Shown: positions 1 through 10,008, numbered from the stretch's first letter. The stretch is DNA of 64,000 nt from an uncultured Bacteroidales bacterium (GCA_910578275.1 CAJTPR010000007.1:1-64000), one strand, 5' to 3'. The notes: generated by a model from the sequence alone, not told the origin. Translations and numbers: made by a program.

Positions 1-1954
1 GGTCGAGGTCGAGATGGGCGCAGAGGATGGTGTCTCGCGGCAGGAAGAGGTTGCCCGGCTTGTGCATGCCCGGATCGGTCACTTCCACCGTGTCGGTGCG
101 GGCGTCAGGACAGCCTTCCATGCGGCTGATCATCCGGGCATGGAACCGTCCCGGTTTCTTGGCCCATGCGTGCAGGCTGTCGGGAGAAACGACGATCGAG
201 CCCTCATTCAGCACCGTGCTGTCGAAGGCAAAGAGGAAATTCTCGTACTCGGCGGGCAATTCCAATTTCACCGAATCGTCCGGACAAAGCGTCTCGGGAG
301 CGATGAACCGTGCCAGGGCGGGCGGGCAACCCAATTGGAATGCCGCCATGAAGCCTTGGTGGTGAGCCTCGGGTTTGACTCCTTCGTTCGGGAAATGGCC
401 GCACAGGTTGCTTTCTCCGATGGTACGGGCGTTTCCTATGATGAAAAAGCGGCTTCCGGAAGAAAGTAGCACGGGGGCGGAGGGTTCGTAGTAGTTCCGG
501 GGATTGGAAAGGTCTATACAGGAAAAAAGGTCGTTGTACAGCCAATCCACGTCGAGGAATCCGCCCCAGTCGGGGCCGGGCATGGGATTGTCGTTGAACG
601 TGGCGCGTTTGTAAAGTAGCAGGAACGGCGCGGCGACGTGATCGGGATTCCGTTTCCCGAATTTGCCGGGCGTTGCCGGAAAGGTTTCCGCCGGTGCATG
701 GCTGTAAAGGAACGTGCCCGTGTCCTCGGATTTGAAATACCCGTTGGCGTAATGGTCGGCGTGGATGCCTTGTACGAGGATGTATTCCTGTACGTCGCGG
801 GTGTTTTGCACGCTGCCCGGAAAAGAAGTTTCCGCTCCCGTGTAATAGTCACCGTCCATTCCTTCGTAACGAATCGTGGAAGCAGGTTCTCCGTAAAAGT
901 AGTCTTCACGGTTCCTCGTGCGGGAATTGATTTTCCATGTCTCCGCGAAAAGGGGACGTCCGCGCAGGTTATGGCCTTGCGCGAACGAAAAGCCCGCCGA
1001 GGGAGCCTGTTCCATTCCGCCCGGGGCTTTCTGCGGCGTGTTCGGAGCCTCAGGCATGCCAAGGGCTTTTTCCTTATAGGCGCCAGAGGAAGACAGATGG
1101 CAGATCATGTGCTGGGTCCAGGTCACGTCGCGGGAAAAAGTTACCAAGAAAGCCTGGTCGGGAGCCAGCCAATGGGTGATACGGTTGGAAAATCCCGTGG
1201 TGTTCCCGCCCGTACCCGTCAGTTGGTCTTCACTCCAATCGAGGCCGAGCGTGAAGCGGCAGGAATGGCTCGCCCCGTGCGCGCCGTTCGGTTCGGCACG
1301 CGAGGCAAGGACGTGTCCCGAAAGCGTCACCGTCCGGGCATCGGCTTTTTCCATGTCGAAGATGCGGGGAACGTAAGGATAGCTCCGCGACACGGGAAAC
1401 CCGTCTTGCCGGTAGCGGGGATAAAAGTTGCCGGCACGAAGCAAGGTGCCGTTCCGGTCGAATTCGAAAATGCGGAAATTTCCGCTTGCAAGGGGGATTT
1501 CGTTTCGGGTCCGTTCTATGGAAGAACGCACCTGATAGGCGTTCACGACCACCCAGACAGTGTTGCCCACGGCGCGCACGCAAGAGGCGAACCCGTTCAG
1601 GTATTCGTTGTCCGGATTGGGCAGATAGGTGCTCCAAAGCAATTGTCCGCGCGTGGAGAAACAGGCCAGGAAGGCATCGGTGTTCGAATCCTTGGCATGA
1701 AAATACGCCTTGTCTCCTTGTTTGAGCTCAAAGGCGTTTTCCTTTCGCGATTTCCCGGCCACGAAAATCAAGGAGGAATCGAAGTCGGGACGGCAGGCGT
1801 CGTAAATCAAAAAGTCGCCGGCGCTTTCGGACGAACCGAAAACGATGCCCCATGCCTGTGAAACATTCAAGGAATCATTATCTTGCCCGTCTGCTTGGGT
1901 TGATTGCGAAAGAAACAGGCCGACGATGAGACCGAACAGGAAGAGTCTTTTCAT
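1..1954 (-). CDS. Large secreted surface protein, 3' end outside the window
   Basis: A reading frame of 651 codons stays open from an ATG at 1954 to the left edge, so the C-terminus is missing. Residues 1-25 form a signal peptide (Lys-Arg, a hydrophobic LFLFGLIVGLFL core, then polar residues). The body is a long beta-rich extracellular region with no enzyme motif I recognise. The last part in view has two copies of a pattern like 'ETLCPDDSVKLEL' and 'DTILCAHLDLD', typical of the Ig/PKD-like segments that precede gliding-motility-type C-terminal domains of T9SS cargo. Inference: a cell-surface or released T9SS substrate. The long open frames on the opposite strand lack a signal peptide or any family signature and are shadows. 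Confidence 0.72.
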   Translation of the reverse strand, partial: MKRLFLFGLIVGLFLSQSTQADGQDNDSLNVSQAWGIVFGSSESAGDFLIYDACRPDFDSSLIFVAGKSRKENAFELKQGDKAYFHAKDSNTDAFLACFSTRGQLLWSTYLPNPDNEYLNGFASCVRAVGNTVWVVVNAYQVRSSIERTRNEIPLASGNFRIFEFDRNGTLLRAGNFYPRYRQDGFPVSRSYPYVPRIFDMEKADARTVTLSGHVLASRAEPNGAHGASHSCRFTLGLDWSEDQLTGTGGNTTGFSNRITHWLAPDQAFLVTFSRDVTWTQHMICHLSSSGAYKEKALGMPEAPNTPQKAPGGMEQAPSAGFSFAQGHNLRGRPLFAETWKINSRTRNREDYFYGEPASTIRYEGMDGDYYTGAETSFPGSVQNTRDVQEYILVQGIHADHYANGYFKSEDTGTFLYSHAPAETFPATPGKFGKRNPDHVAAPFLLLYKRATFNDNPMPGPDWGGFLDVDWLYNDLFSCIDLSNPRNYYEPSAPVLLSSGSRFFIIGNARTIGESNLCGHFPNEGVKPEAHHQGFMAAFQLGCPPALARFIAPETLCPDDSVKLELPAEYENFLFAFDSTVLNEGSIVVSPDSLHAWAKKPGRFHARMISRMEGCPDARTDTVEVTDPGMHKPGNLFLPRDTILCAHLDLD

Positions 1955-2051
1955 GTTGTGCGGTAAAAACCTTTTGCAAAAACCCTGCAAGATAACAAAA
2001 AACGATGGAATATCATTGCGAGTCGCTTGCACGGACATGTATGCCGGGTGT

Positions 2052-2067
2052 CCGGACGGCCGTCCGG
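2052..2067. repeat. 16-bp perfect palindrome upstream of valS
   Basis: CCGGACGGCCGTCCGG equals its own reverse complement. It lies between the divergent starts of the surface-protein gene (1954, -) and valS (2246, +), about 100 bp from each promoter region. It could be an operator or a cruciform; no poly-T follows, so it does not look like a terminator. Confidence 0.5.
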
Positions 2068-2168
2068 CCTGGCGGGGAATCGGCCGGGACGAATGGCAAG
2101 GTGCTCCTTGCGGTTGGTGGCCTCTTGGCATGGGGCGCGGATATGTCCCGACTGAAAAAAGTTCTTCG

Positions 2169-2176
2169 TATATTTG
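2169..2176 (+). promoter_or_regulatory. Probable valS -7 box
   Basis: TATATTTG matches the Bacteroidota -7 element TAnnTTTG. No convincing TTTG lies 19-21 bp upstream. It would give a leader of about 60 nt before the valS ATG. Confidence 0.45.
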
Positions 2177-2245
2177 TCGTTTTGGACTTCGGGTCGGATC
2201 CGGACGTGTTCCGGCCATGCCCCGCAAGCCCTAAACAGAAGAACG

Positions 2246-4885
2246 ATGGCGGAACTGTCAAGCAAGTACGAACCTCGGCAGATCGAGGACAAATGGTATG
2301 CCTATTGGCTCAAGAACGATTTCTTTCATTCCGAACCCGACGAGCGCGAAGCGTATTGCGTCGTGATTCCCCCGCCCAATGTCACGGGCATCCTGCACAT
2401 GGGGCACATGCTTAACAATACCATCCAGGACGTGTTGGTGCGCCGGGCCCGCATGCAGGGCAAGAACGCCTGCTGGGTTCCGGGCATGGACCACGCTTCC
2501 ATCGCCACCGAGGCCAAGGTGGTGGCCTCCCTCAAGGAAAGGGGCATCGACAAGAAGAGCCTCAGCCGTGAGAAATTCCTGGAGTACGCCTGGGAATGGA
2601 AGGAAAAGTACGGTGGAATCATCCTCACCCAATTGCGCAAGCTGGGTGCCTCCTGCGATTGGGCCCGTACCCATTTCACGATGGACGAGGTTTGTTCCGA
2701 ATCGGTGCTGGACGTTTTCGTGGACCTGTATCGTCGAGGCTTGATTTACCGAGGTGTTCGCATGGTAAACTGGGATCCCAAGGCCAAGACGGCGCTTTCC
2801 GACGAGGAAGTGTTGTACAAGGAAACCAAGGGCAGCCTTTACTACCTGCGCTACCATGTCAAGGAAGAACCCGGAAAATACATCGTGGTGGCTACCACGC
2901 GCCCTGAAACCATCATGGGCGACACGGCGGTGTGCATCAATCCCGACGATGAACGTTATGCCGGCTTGCGCGGCAAGCATGTCGTCGTTCCGTTGGTGGG
3001 TCGCGAGGTTCCGGTGATCTTCGACGAATACGTGGACAAGGAGTTCGGCACGGGTTGTCTCAAGATAACGCCCGCCCACGACATCAACGACTACGCCATC
3101 GGCGAAAGGTACAAGCTGGAAAGCATAGACGTTTTCAACGACGACGGCACGTTGAACGAGCGGGGCGGAAAATACGCGGGTATGGATCGTTTCGCGGTGC
3201 GCCGCCAGATCGTGGCCGACCTCAAACACGCCGGCCTGCTCGAAAAGGAAGAGGAATATGTCAACAACGTGGGTTATTCGGAACGTACCAACGTGGCCAT
3301 CGAGCCCAAGCTCTCCATGCAGTGGTTCCTCAAGATGGGCGACTTGGCCAAGCCGGCCCTGGACGCGGTGATGAACGACCAGATCGTGTTCGTTCCCGCC
3401 AAGTTCAAGAATACCTACCGCCATTGGATGGAAAATATCAAGGACTGGTGCATTTCGCGCCAGTTATGGTGGGGACATCGCATTCCCGCCTACTATCTGC
3501 CCAATCGCGAGGTGGTGGTGGCCAAAAGCCCGCAAGAGGCTTTGGCGCTTGCCAACGAGAAATATCCGGAGGCGGCATCCTGGACGCTTTCCGACCTCAG
3601 GCAGGACGACGACGTCCTCGACACATGGTTCTCCTCCTGGCTCTGGCCCATCGAGCTGTTCGACGGTGTGCGCCGTCCCGACAATCCCGAAATAAACTAC
3701 TATTACCCCACGGCCGACCTGGTGACCGCGCCCGACATCATCTTCTTCTGGGTGTCGCGCATGATCATGGCAGGCTTGGACATCCGGGGAAAGATTCCAT
3801 TCAAGCACGTGTATTTCACCGGGACGGTGCGCGACAAGATGGGGCGCAAGATGTCCAAGTCGCTCGGCAACTCGCCCGATCCGCTCGAACTCATGGAACG
3901 TTACGGCACGGACGGCGTGCGTGTGGGCATGTTGCTCACTTCCCCGGCGGGTAACGACCTTCCTTTCGACGAAAGCCTGTGCGAACAAGGCCGCAACTTC
4001 TGCAACAAGATATGGAACGCCTTGCGGCTCATAAAAGGCTGGCAGAGCGATGCCTCCTTGCCCCAACCCCTTACGGCGCGGACGGCTTGCCGCTGGTTCG
4101 AGGCCCGATTGAAGCAGGTCTTGGGAGAAGTGGAAGAGAACGCCTCCAAATATCGACTCAGCGAAGCCTTGATGCAACTCTACCGGCTTGTCTGGGATGA
4201 TTTCTGCTCCTGGTTCCTCGAAATGATAAAGCCCGCCTACGGCCAGCCCGTGGATGCCGTGACCTTGCAATCGGCCGTCGGTTTCATGGAAATCCTGATG
4301 CAGGCCTTGCATCCGTTCATGCCGTTCATCACCGAGGAAATATGGCAGGTTTTGGGCGAACGCAAGGACGGGGAAAGCGTGATGTTCCGGCCGCTTCCGG
4401 CCGCCGGAACGGACGAAACCCAAGTCAGGCTGTTGCAGGAATTCGGCAAGGTCCAGGAACTGATAATGGGAATCAGGGCCTTGCGCAACGAAAAGAATAT
4501 CCCGCAGAAGAACCCGTTGCGCCTCTTGACCGCCGGCGAGTCCGATCTGGGCGATTTCGAAGGTCTGGTGCTCAAGCTCTGCAACGTGGAAAGCATCACC
4601 CGGGCGGAGGAAACCCCTCGGAACGCGCTCTCGTTCGTGGCAGGCGGCATGGAATGGTTCGTGCCGATGGAAGGCAACGTGGACACGGAAGCCGAATGCG
4701 ACCGGATACGCAAGGAACTGGAATATACGCAAGGCTTCCTGCAATCGGTGCTGCGCAAATTGGAGAACAAGCGTTTTGTGGATTCCGCGCCTAAGGCGGT
4801 GGTAGAGGCCGAATACAAGAAAAAGGCGGACGCCGAACAGAAAATAAGCGTGTTGGAGGCCCAGTTGTCGCAACTGGCAAAATAA
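2246..4885 (+). CDS. valS: Valine--tRNA ligase
   Basis: Charges tRNA-Val with valine in the cytoplasm. The 879-residue product has the usual length for bacterial ValRS. The class I signature HMGH is at residues 51-54, inside PPPNVTGILHMGHML, and KMSKS is at 535-539. An editing (CP1) domain lies between them, and the C-terminal 70 residues form the coiled-coil arm typical of ValRS. The frame is open upstream to 2174, but ATG 2246 gives the normal N-terminus (MAELSSKYEP) and follows a plausible promoter. The stop is 6 bp before the permease gene, so the two are probably co-transcribed. Confidence 0.97.
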   Translation: MAELSSKYEPRQIEDKWYAYWLKNDFFHSEPDEREAYCVVIPPPNVTGILHMGHMLNNTIQDVLVRRARMQGKNACWVPGMDHASIATEAKVVASLKERGIDKKSLSREKFLEYAWEWKEKYGGIILTQLRKLGASCDWARTHFTMDEVCSESVLDVFVDLYRRGLIYRGVRMVNWDPKAKTALSDEEVLYKETKGSLYYLRYHVKEEPGKYIVVATTRPETIMGDTAVCINPDDERYAGLRGKHVVVPLVGREVPVIFDEYVDKEFGTGCLKITPAHDINDYAIGERYKLESIDVFNDDGTLNERGGKYAGMDRFAVRRQIVADLKHAGLLEKEEEYVNNVGYSERTNVAIEPKLSMQWFLKMGDLAKPALDAVMNDQIVFVPAKFKNTYRHWMENIKDWCISRQLWWGHRIPAYYLPNREVVVAKSPQEALALANEKYPEAASWTLSDLRQDDDVLDTWFSSWLWPIELFDGVRRPDNPEINYYYPTADLVTAPDIIFFWVSRMIMAGLDIRGKIPFKHVYFTGTVRDKMGRKMSKSLGNSPDPLELMERYGTDGVRVGMLLTSPAGNDLPFDESLCEQGRNFCNKIWNALRLIKGWQSDASLPQPLTARTACRWFEARLKQVLGEVEENASKYRLSEALMQLYRLVWDDFCSWFLEMIKPAYGQPVDAVTLQSAVGFMEILMQALHPFMPFITEEIWQVLGERKDGESVMFRPLPAAGTDETQVRLLQEFGKVQELIMGIRALRNEKNIPQKNPLRLLTAGESDLGDFEGLVLKLCNVESITRAEETPRNALSFVAGGMEWFVPMEGNVDTEAECDRIRKELEYTQGFLQSVLRKLENKRFVDSAPKAVVEAEYKKKADAEQKISVLEAQLSQLAK

Positions 4886-4891
4886 GAAGAC

Positions 4892-6343
4892 ATGAAGAAG
4901 ATAGACAGGTTCGTGATCAAGTCGTTCATCGGCCCGCTGGTGCTCACTTTCTTTATCGCCACGTTCGTGCTGCTCTTGCAGTTCCTGTGGCGATACATGG
5001 ACGATCTGGTGGGCAAGGGATTGCAGATAGGCGACATCCTTGAATTTCTCTGGTATGCTTGTTGGACGTTCGTGCCCATGTCCTTGCCGTTGTCGGTGCT
5101 GCTTTCATCGTTGATGGTGTTCGGCAATTTGGGCGAACATTATGAACTGGTGGCGATGAAGGCGGCGGGCTTGCCTTTGCGCAGGGCGATGCGTCCGGCC
5201 ATTTTCCTGAGTTTCCTTATCTGCGGCGTGGCGTTTTTCTTTGCCAATAATGCCGTGCCCAAGTCCTATATGCTGCATCGGCAGAAATACCATGAGATCA
5301 AGACGACCCGGCCGGCCGTGAACGTGCAGGAAGGTGTGTATTACTATGATATTCCCGATTACGTGATCCGGGTGGGCAAACGTCGCGACGAGGGGCGTTA
5401 TCTCGAGAACGTGCAGATCTACGACCATTCCGGCAAGCGGGGAAACAGGGCGGTGACGATGTCCAACACGGGCGGCATGTTCACGATGGAAAACGGAAAA
5501 TATCTGGTGTTCCATCTCTATGACGGATATTCGTACGGGGAAGACGTGACCACGGGACAATCGGGCATGGGCTCGAACCGCAATTCGGCGGACAATCCCT
5601 TTACCCGTATCAAGTTCGACACCCAGACCTTGGTAATGGATTTGAGCCAGTACGACACGCGCGACAGGGGCGACAACCTTTACGTGCGTCATCAGAAATC
5701 CTTGGGCTTGAAAGACCTCGGGCCGCAGATCGATACGTTGCGCAGCCATGTCGAGGAACGTGTTCGCGACCTTGTCCGCAGCATCGACGGCCGCAACTAC
5801 TATCTCTGCACGCTTTTGGGCCTGGACAGCGCCAACCGTGCCCGGATGGACGTGCTTTTGAAGCAAGGCGGTTACGAGCCTTCTTACGTCCGTCCGGCAT
5901 CCACGGAGCAGGAAATGGAAGATGCCGCCGTCCACGCCAACGCCTTGGCCGAAGACATGGGCTATTACAAGAGCGACATCAAGTACCAGCAGGAAAGGCT
6001 GAACGCCTATCGGGTAGAAGAGCACAAGAAATTCAGCCTTTCGGTAGGCTGCCTGATATTGTTCTTTATCGGTGCGCCGCTGGGAGCCTTGATCCGCAAG
6101 GGCGGCATGGGCATGCCGGTGGTGGTTTCGGTGCTGATGTTCATCATCTACTACATGATTTCGGTCATCGGCGAAAAGGCGGCCATCGAAGGCACGATCA
6201 GTTGTACGTTGGGCTCGTGGCTGGCCACGTTGGTATTCCTGCCTTTCGGACTTTTCCTCACCTTGCAGGCCACGATCGATTCCTCCTTGCTCGACGCCGA
6301 CACGTGGCGTCGCCTGTTCATGAAAAAAGCCAGGCGTGGATAA
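4892..6343 (+). CDS. LptF/LptG family permease (LPS export)
   Basis: Inner-membrane permease of the YjgP/YjgQ family, which with LptB powers transfer of lipopolysaccharide to the LptC-A-D bridge. It is 483 residues. Two N-terminal membrane segments (about 13-33 and 55-75) and a third near 103-122 come first, then a large periplasmic beta region (about 130-370) and three C-terminal segments (about 387-470). The motif GEHYELVAMKAAGLPL is the conserved cytoplasmic loop that contacts LptB. I cannot tell LptF from LptG; Bacteroidota carry more than one copy. The stop overlaps the ligA start by 8 bp. Confidence 0.88.
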   Translation: MKKIDRFVIKSFIGPLVLTFFIATFVLLLQFLWRYMDDLVGKGLQIGDILEFLWYACWTFVPMSLPLSVLLSSLMVFGNLGEHYELVAMKAAGLPLRRAMRPAIFLSFLICGVAFFFANNAVPKSYMLHRQKYHEIKTTRPAVNVQEGVYYYDIPDYVIRVGKRRDEGRYLENVQIYDHSGKRGNRAVTMSNTGGMFTMENGKYLVFHLYDGYSYGEDVTTGQSGMGSNRNSADNPFTRIKFDTQTLVMDLSQYDTRDRGDNLYVRHQKSLGLKDLGPQIDTLRSHVEERVRDLVRSIDGRNYYLCTLLGLDSANRARMDVLLKQGGYEPSYVRPASTEQEMEDAAVHANALAEDMGYYKSDIKYQQERLNAYRVEEHKKFSLSVGCLILFFIGAPLGALIRKGGMGMPVVVSVLMFIIYYMISVIGEKAAIEGTISCTLGSWLATLVFLPFGLFLTLQATIDSSLLDADTWRRLFMKKARRG

Positions 6344-8459
6344 CCTCGATCCGGTACGGGAAAAGATAACGGAACTCACCGACAGGCTCACGCGTTATTC
6401 GTATGCCTACTACCAGGAAGACACTTCGTTGGTGAGCGATTACGAGTTCGACCGCCTGCTCAAGGAACTGGAGGACCTGGAAAACCGTTATCCGCAATTC
6501 CGTTTGCCTTATTCGCCCACGCAGCGGGTGGGCGGCGAACCGGTAAGGAACTTCAAGACGGTGTATCACACCGTGCCCATGCTTTCGCTGGGCAACACGT
6601 ATTCCCGTGAAGAAGTGGCCGAATTCGACGCGCGTCTGCGCAAACTCACCGATCAGGACTTCGACTACGTTTGCGAATTGAAATACGACGGGCTTTCCAT
6701 TTCCCTTTCCTATAAAGACGGGATATTGGTCCGGGCCCTGACAAGGGGAGACGGCGTCAAGGGAGACGACGTGACGGGAAACGTGAAGACCATACGCAGC
6801 GTGCCTTTGCGCTTGGCCCGGGGCGGGAATTATCCGGACAGTTTCGAGATACGGGGCGAAGTGCTCATGCCGAGGGCGTCGTTCGAGGAACTCAACCGTC
6901 AAAGGGAAGAAATCGGAGAAACCCCATTTGCCAACACGCGCAACGCGGCTTCGGGCAGTCTCAAGTTGCAAGACCCGGCCCAGGTGGCCCGGCGTCGTCT
7001 GGATTGTTTCCTTTACTTCCTCATCGGGGATTCCATCGAAGAGAAACGGCACGAGAAACGTTTGGAACTGGCTTCTTCCTGGGGGTTCAAGACAGGTCGT
7101 TACCACAAGCGTTGCGCAGGTCTGCGAGAGGTTTTCGAATATATGGACTATTGGGAAAAGGAACGGGAAAACCTGCCTTTCGACATAGACGGCATCGTCA
7201 TCAAGGTAAACGACACTTCGCTGTGGCCGCGCCTGGGTACGACCGCCAAAAGCCCGCGTTGGGCCATCGCCTACAAGTTCAAGGCCAAGCGGGCCTTGAC
7301 GCGGTTGAACGAAATCACGTTCCAGGTGGGCAGGACGGGTGCCGTCACGCCGGTGGCGAACCTTGATCCGGTGTCGTTGGGCGGAACCGTCGTCAAGCGG
7401 GCATCCTTGCATAACGCGGACATCATCAAGAAGATGGATGTCCGTATCGGCGACTACGTGTATGTGGAGAAAGGCGGCGAGGTGATTCCCAAGATAACGG
7501 GCGTGGAACTTTCCCGACGCGAGGCGGGATCGAGGCCTTTCGACTTCATCGGAAAATGTCCTGAATGCGGTACGGCCTTGGTACGCAAGGATGGAGAGGC
7601 GGGACACTATTGTCCCAACGAGGAGAATTGTCCGCCGCAGATCAAGGGAAAGCTGGAACATTTCATCAGCCGCAAGGCCATGGACATAGATTCGTTGGGC
7701 GAGGGCAAGACGGAAATCCTGTACGAAAAAGGATTGGTACGCGACGTGGCCGATTTCTACGACCTGCGATACGCCCGATTGCTGGATTTGAGCAACGGCG
7801 TGGTCTCATTCAAGGACAAGACGGTGGAAAATATCCTCAACGGCATCGCCAGGTCGAAATCCCGTCCTTTCGAACGGGTGCTGTACGCCTTGGGCATACG
7901 TTATGTGGGAGAGGCCACGGCCAAGGTGCTTGCAAGGCATTTCCGCGACATGCCCGCGCTCATGGCCGCTTCGTTCGACGAATTGCGCGAGGTGGAAGAG
8001 GTGGGCGACGCGATAGCCGGTTCGATCGTGGAGTTCTTTTCCCGGCCTCAGGAACGTCGTATCGTGGAGCGGCTTGCCGCCGCCGGGTTGCGGATGGAAT
8101 ACGAGGAGATGAAGAGCGAGACGCTTCCGTTGCAAGATACCGTCTGGGTCGTCAGCGGCACGTTTTCGCGTTCACGCGAAGAAATGAAGCGGCTCGTGGA
8201 ATATTTCGGAGGCAAGATGCAGTCGAGCCTTTCGGGCAAGACAAGCCATCTGCTGGCGGGTGATAGGATGGGGCCCGAGAAATTGAAAAAGGCGCAAAAA
8301 CTTGATATACCTCTCGTCTCGGAGGCGGAATTCTATACGATGATAGGCGGGGAACCTTCTGCGTCGTTGTTCGACGGGCAAGCGGACATGCCCGGAAGGC
8401 AGCAAGTCCCTGCCGCCCCGGCCCTACCCGTACAAGGTGACCTTTTCGACGGGGAATAA
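6336..8459 (+). CDS. ligA: NAD-dependent DNA ligase
   Basis: Seals nicks during replication and repair using NAD+. It is 707 residues, slightly longer than the usual 660-690. In order: an N-terminal Ia domain, an adenylation domain with the K116-Y-D-G motif whose Lys receives AMP, an OB fold, a four-Cys zinc finger (CPECG...CPNEENCP, about residues 408-430), helix-hairpin-helix repeats, and a BRCT domain near 595-670. The 30-residue tail after BRCT is Pro/Ala-rich. The start is GTG at 6336, inside the end of the permease gene, which points to translational coupling. Confidence 0.97.
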   Translation: MDNLDPVREKITELTDRLTRYSYAYYQEDTSLVSDYEFDRLLKELEDLENRYPQFRLPYSPTQRVGGEPVRNFKTVYHTVPMLSLGNTYSREEVAEFDARLRKLTDQDFDYVCELKYDGLSISLSYKDGILVRALTRGDGVKGDDVTGNVKTIRSVPLRLARGGNYPDSFEIRGEVLMPRASFEELNRQREEIGETPFANTRNAASGSLKLQDPAQVARRRLDCFLYFLIGDSIEEKRHEKRLELASSWGFKTGRYHKRCAGLREVFEYMDYWEKERENLPFDIDGIVIKVNDTSLWPRLGTTAKSPRWAIAYKFKAKRALTRLNEITFQVGRTGAVTPVANLDPVSLGGTVVKRASLHNADIIKKMDVRIGDYVYVEKGGEVIPKITGVELSRREAGSRPFDFIGKCPECGTALVRKDGEAGHYCPNEENCPPQIKGKLEHFISRKAMDIDSLGEGKTEILYEKGLVRDVADFYDLRYARLLDLSNGVVSFKDKTVENILNGIARSKSRPFERVLYALGIRYVGEATAKVLARHFRDMPALMAASFDELREVEEVGDAIAGSIVEFFSRPQERRIVERLAAAGLRMEYEEMKSETLPLQDTVWVVSGTFSRSREEMKRLVEYFGGKMQSSLSGKTSHLLAGDRMGPEKLKKAQKLDIPLVSEAEFYTMIGGEPSASLFDGQADMPGRQQVPAAPALPVQGDLFDGE

Positions 8460-8461
8460 GA

Positions 8462-9253
8462 TCAGACCATACGCCGTATCAGGCGCAGATGGTGGGAATA
8501 CGTTCCGATTTCCTGCTTGAAGATTCCTTCGTGATCCACGGGATCCATGCGCACGCATCCGCTGGAATGGACGATATGGCCGTTTCCCGTATAGATGCCC
8601 ACATGTACGATTTGTTCGTTTTCGTTGTCGAAAAAAAGCAAGTCGCCGGCTTGCGCCTCGTCGATGAGGTTGATGAGCGTGCCTTGGGTGGCTTGTCGGG
8701 AAGCGTCGCGCAGGAGGTCGATGCCGCAGGTGCGGAACACAAGCTGGGTAAGTCCCGAGCAATCGATGCCGGCCGCCGACTTCCCGCCCCATAGGTAGGG
8801 CGTGTTGATCAAGGCCGTGGCGCGTTCCAGTATGGCTTTCCTTTTCCTGTCGGGTTCGGCGGGCACTTCCAATACGGGGCTCTTGTAGGAATAGTCCAGT
8901 TTCCCGATCTTGAAAGAACCTTCTTTGAACAAGGGCAACCTGCATCCCATACCGATGTGGAACAAGGCATGGTCGGTGTTCCTTTCCACTTCCGAAAACA
9001 GCCCCGCGCTGAACACGTTGCCCTTGTCGGACTTGCAGGCGTCGAAGTCTTCCTGGTCCAAGGGCAGGAACTGTTTTTCGTCCAGCCAGCCTTCGTAACC
9101 GTCGAAGACCGTTTCGACCTTGTGCCAGTTCTGGTATTTGTCCTTGATTTCCACGATGTCGCCAAAAAGCACCTGCGATACCATTTCGGAAGAATGGGAA
9201 ATGGTCTCACGCAAAGGAACCTGTGCCAAGTGGCAAATGCCGTATTTGCTCAT
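8462..9253 (-). CDS. NlpC/P60 family cell-wall endopeptidase
   Basis: Predicted to cut gamma-D-glutamyl-diamino acid bonds of peptidoglycan stem peptides. The 263-residue product has N-terminal SH3-like repeats (about 1-130) and a C-terminal NlpC/P60 domain. Cys165 in GIDCSGLTQ, His217 in IVHVGIYTG and His229 in HIVHSSG form the expected catalytic triad. I see no signal peptide or lipobox, so it resembles the cytoplasmic YkfC type that recycles imported muropeptides; export by another route is not excluded. It converges on ligA with a 2-bp gap and no terminator between. No clear promoter of its own is visible; the tonB terminator lies just upstream. Confidence 0.9.
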   Translation of the reverse strand: MSKYGICHLAQVPLRETISHSSEMVSQVLFGDIVEIKDKYQNWHKVETVFDGYEGWLDEKQFLPLDQEDFDACKSDKGNVFSAGLFSEVERNTDHALFHIGMGCRLPLFKEGSFKIGKLDYSYKSPVLEVPAEPDRKRKAILERATALINTPYLWGGKSAAGIDCSGLTQLVFRTCGIDLLRDASRQATQGTLINLIDEAQAGDLLFFDNENEQIVHVGIYTGNGHIVHSSGCVRMDPVDHEGIFKQEIGTYSHHLRLIRRMV

Positions 9254-9260
9254 GAATGGC

Positions 9261-9299
9261 GTATAAAAACAAACCGCTTACAAGGGTTGCAAGCGGTTT
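9261..9299 (-). terminator. Rho-independent terminator after tonB
   Basis: A 9-bp perfect stem (AAACCGCTT 9271-9279 with AAGCGGTTT 9291-9299) around an 11-nt loop. Read on the - strand it is followed by GTTTTTATAC. It sits 25 bp past the tonB stop and just ahead of the NlpC/P60 start. Confidence 0.75.
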
Positions 9300-9324
9300 G
9301 CCGATTATTTCAAAAAAAAAGAAA

Positions 9325-10008
9325 CTAGTTCAAGTTGAAGATGACGGGAATGGAATAAAGGACGCGTACCGGACGCCCGCGTTGCTTGCCGGGATTCCAT
9401 TTGGGCATCGCCTTTACCACGCGTACGGCTTCTTCGTCGCATCCTCCGCCGATACCGCGCATTACCTTCACATCGGTGATGCTGCCGTCCTTTTCCACCA
9501 CGAAGTTGATGTAGACCCTTCCCTGTACGCCGCTTTCAAGGGCCGCGATCGGGTAACGGATATTCTTGCCCAAGTATTCGTAAAGGGCTTGCGTGCCGCC
9601 GGCCGGACCGGGCATCTCTTCCACGATCTGGAAGATTTCCTCTTCGGAAACCAGTTCCTCTTCCACGACCGGAGGCGCGACATAATCCTCGACTACGGTG
9701 TTTTCCGTGGCTTCGGCGTTGATTTCCACTTCGTTTTCGATTTCGACATCGTCCTCTACGATTTCAATTTCCTGGGAAATCTGGGCGGGAGGAGGCGGAG
9801 GGGGAGGAGGCAGGTTCTGTTCGGTCTGGATAATCACTTCCTCTTCGGTGTCAACCGCCGTACGGGCCGCCACTTGGATCTGTTCCTGGTCGTATGACTT
9901 CCATTCAAAAGCCACCAACGTGATCACGAGGGCCAGTACCAGGCCGAATGTGCCGAACATCCCTTTTTGGCTTTCAAGATCCGCTTTGGGAGATTTCTTT
10001 AGTTCCAT
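9325..10008 (-). CDS. tonB: TonB family energy transducer
   Basis: Carries proton-motive energy from the inner-membrane ExbB/ExbD complex to outer-membrane TonB-dependent receptors. The 227-residue product has a short cytoplasmic tail, one membrane segment (about 18-37), a periplasmic linker with an eight-Pro run and a very acidic Glu/Val stretch (about 66-135), and a C-terminal TonB domain (about 142-227) with the conserved YPIAALESGVQGRVYINFVV core. No exbB/exbD lie beside it. Its own promoter and terminator make it look monocistronic. Confidence 0.93.
   Translation of the reverse strand: MELKKSPKADLESQKGMFGTFGLVLALVITLVAFEWKSYDQEQIQVAARTAVDTEEEVIIQTEQNLPPPPPPPPAQISQEIEIVEDDVEIENEVEINAEATENTVVEDYVAPPVVEEELVSEEEIFQIVEEMPGPAGGTQALYEYLGKNIRYPIAALESGVQGRVYINFVVEKDGSITDVKVMRGIGGGCDEEAVRVVKAMPKWNPGKQRGRPVRVLYSIPVIFNLN

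Noticed and set aside
638..1861. 407-codon open frame on the + strand opposite the first gene
   Set aside because: No family motif, Arg/Gly-rich shadow composition, and the opposite strand has a signal peptide and typical secreted-protein sequence.
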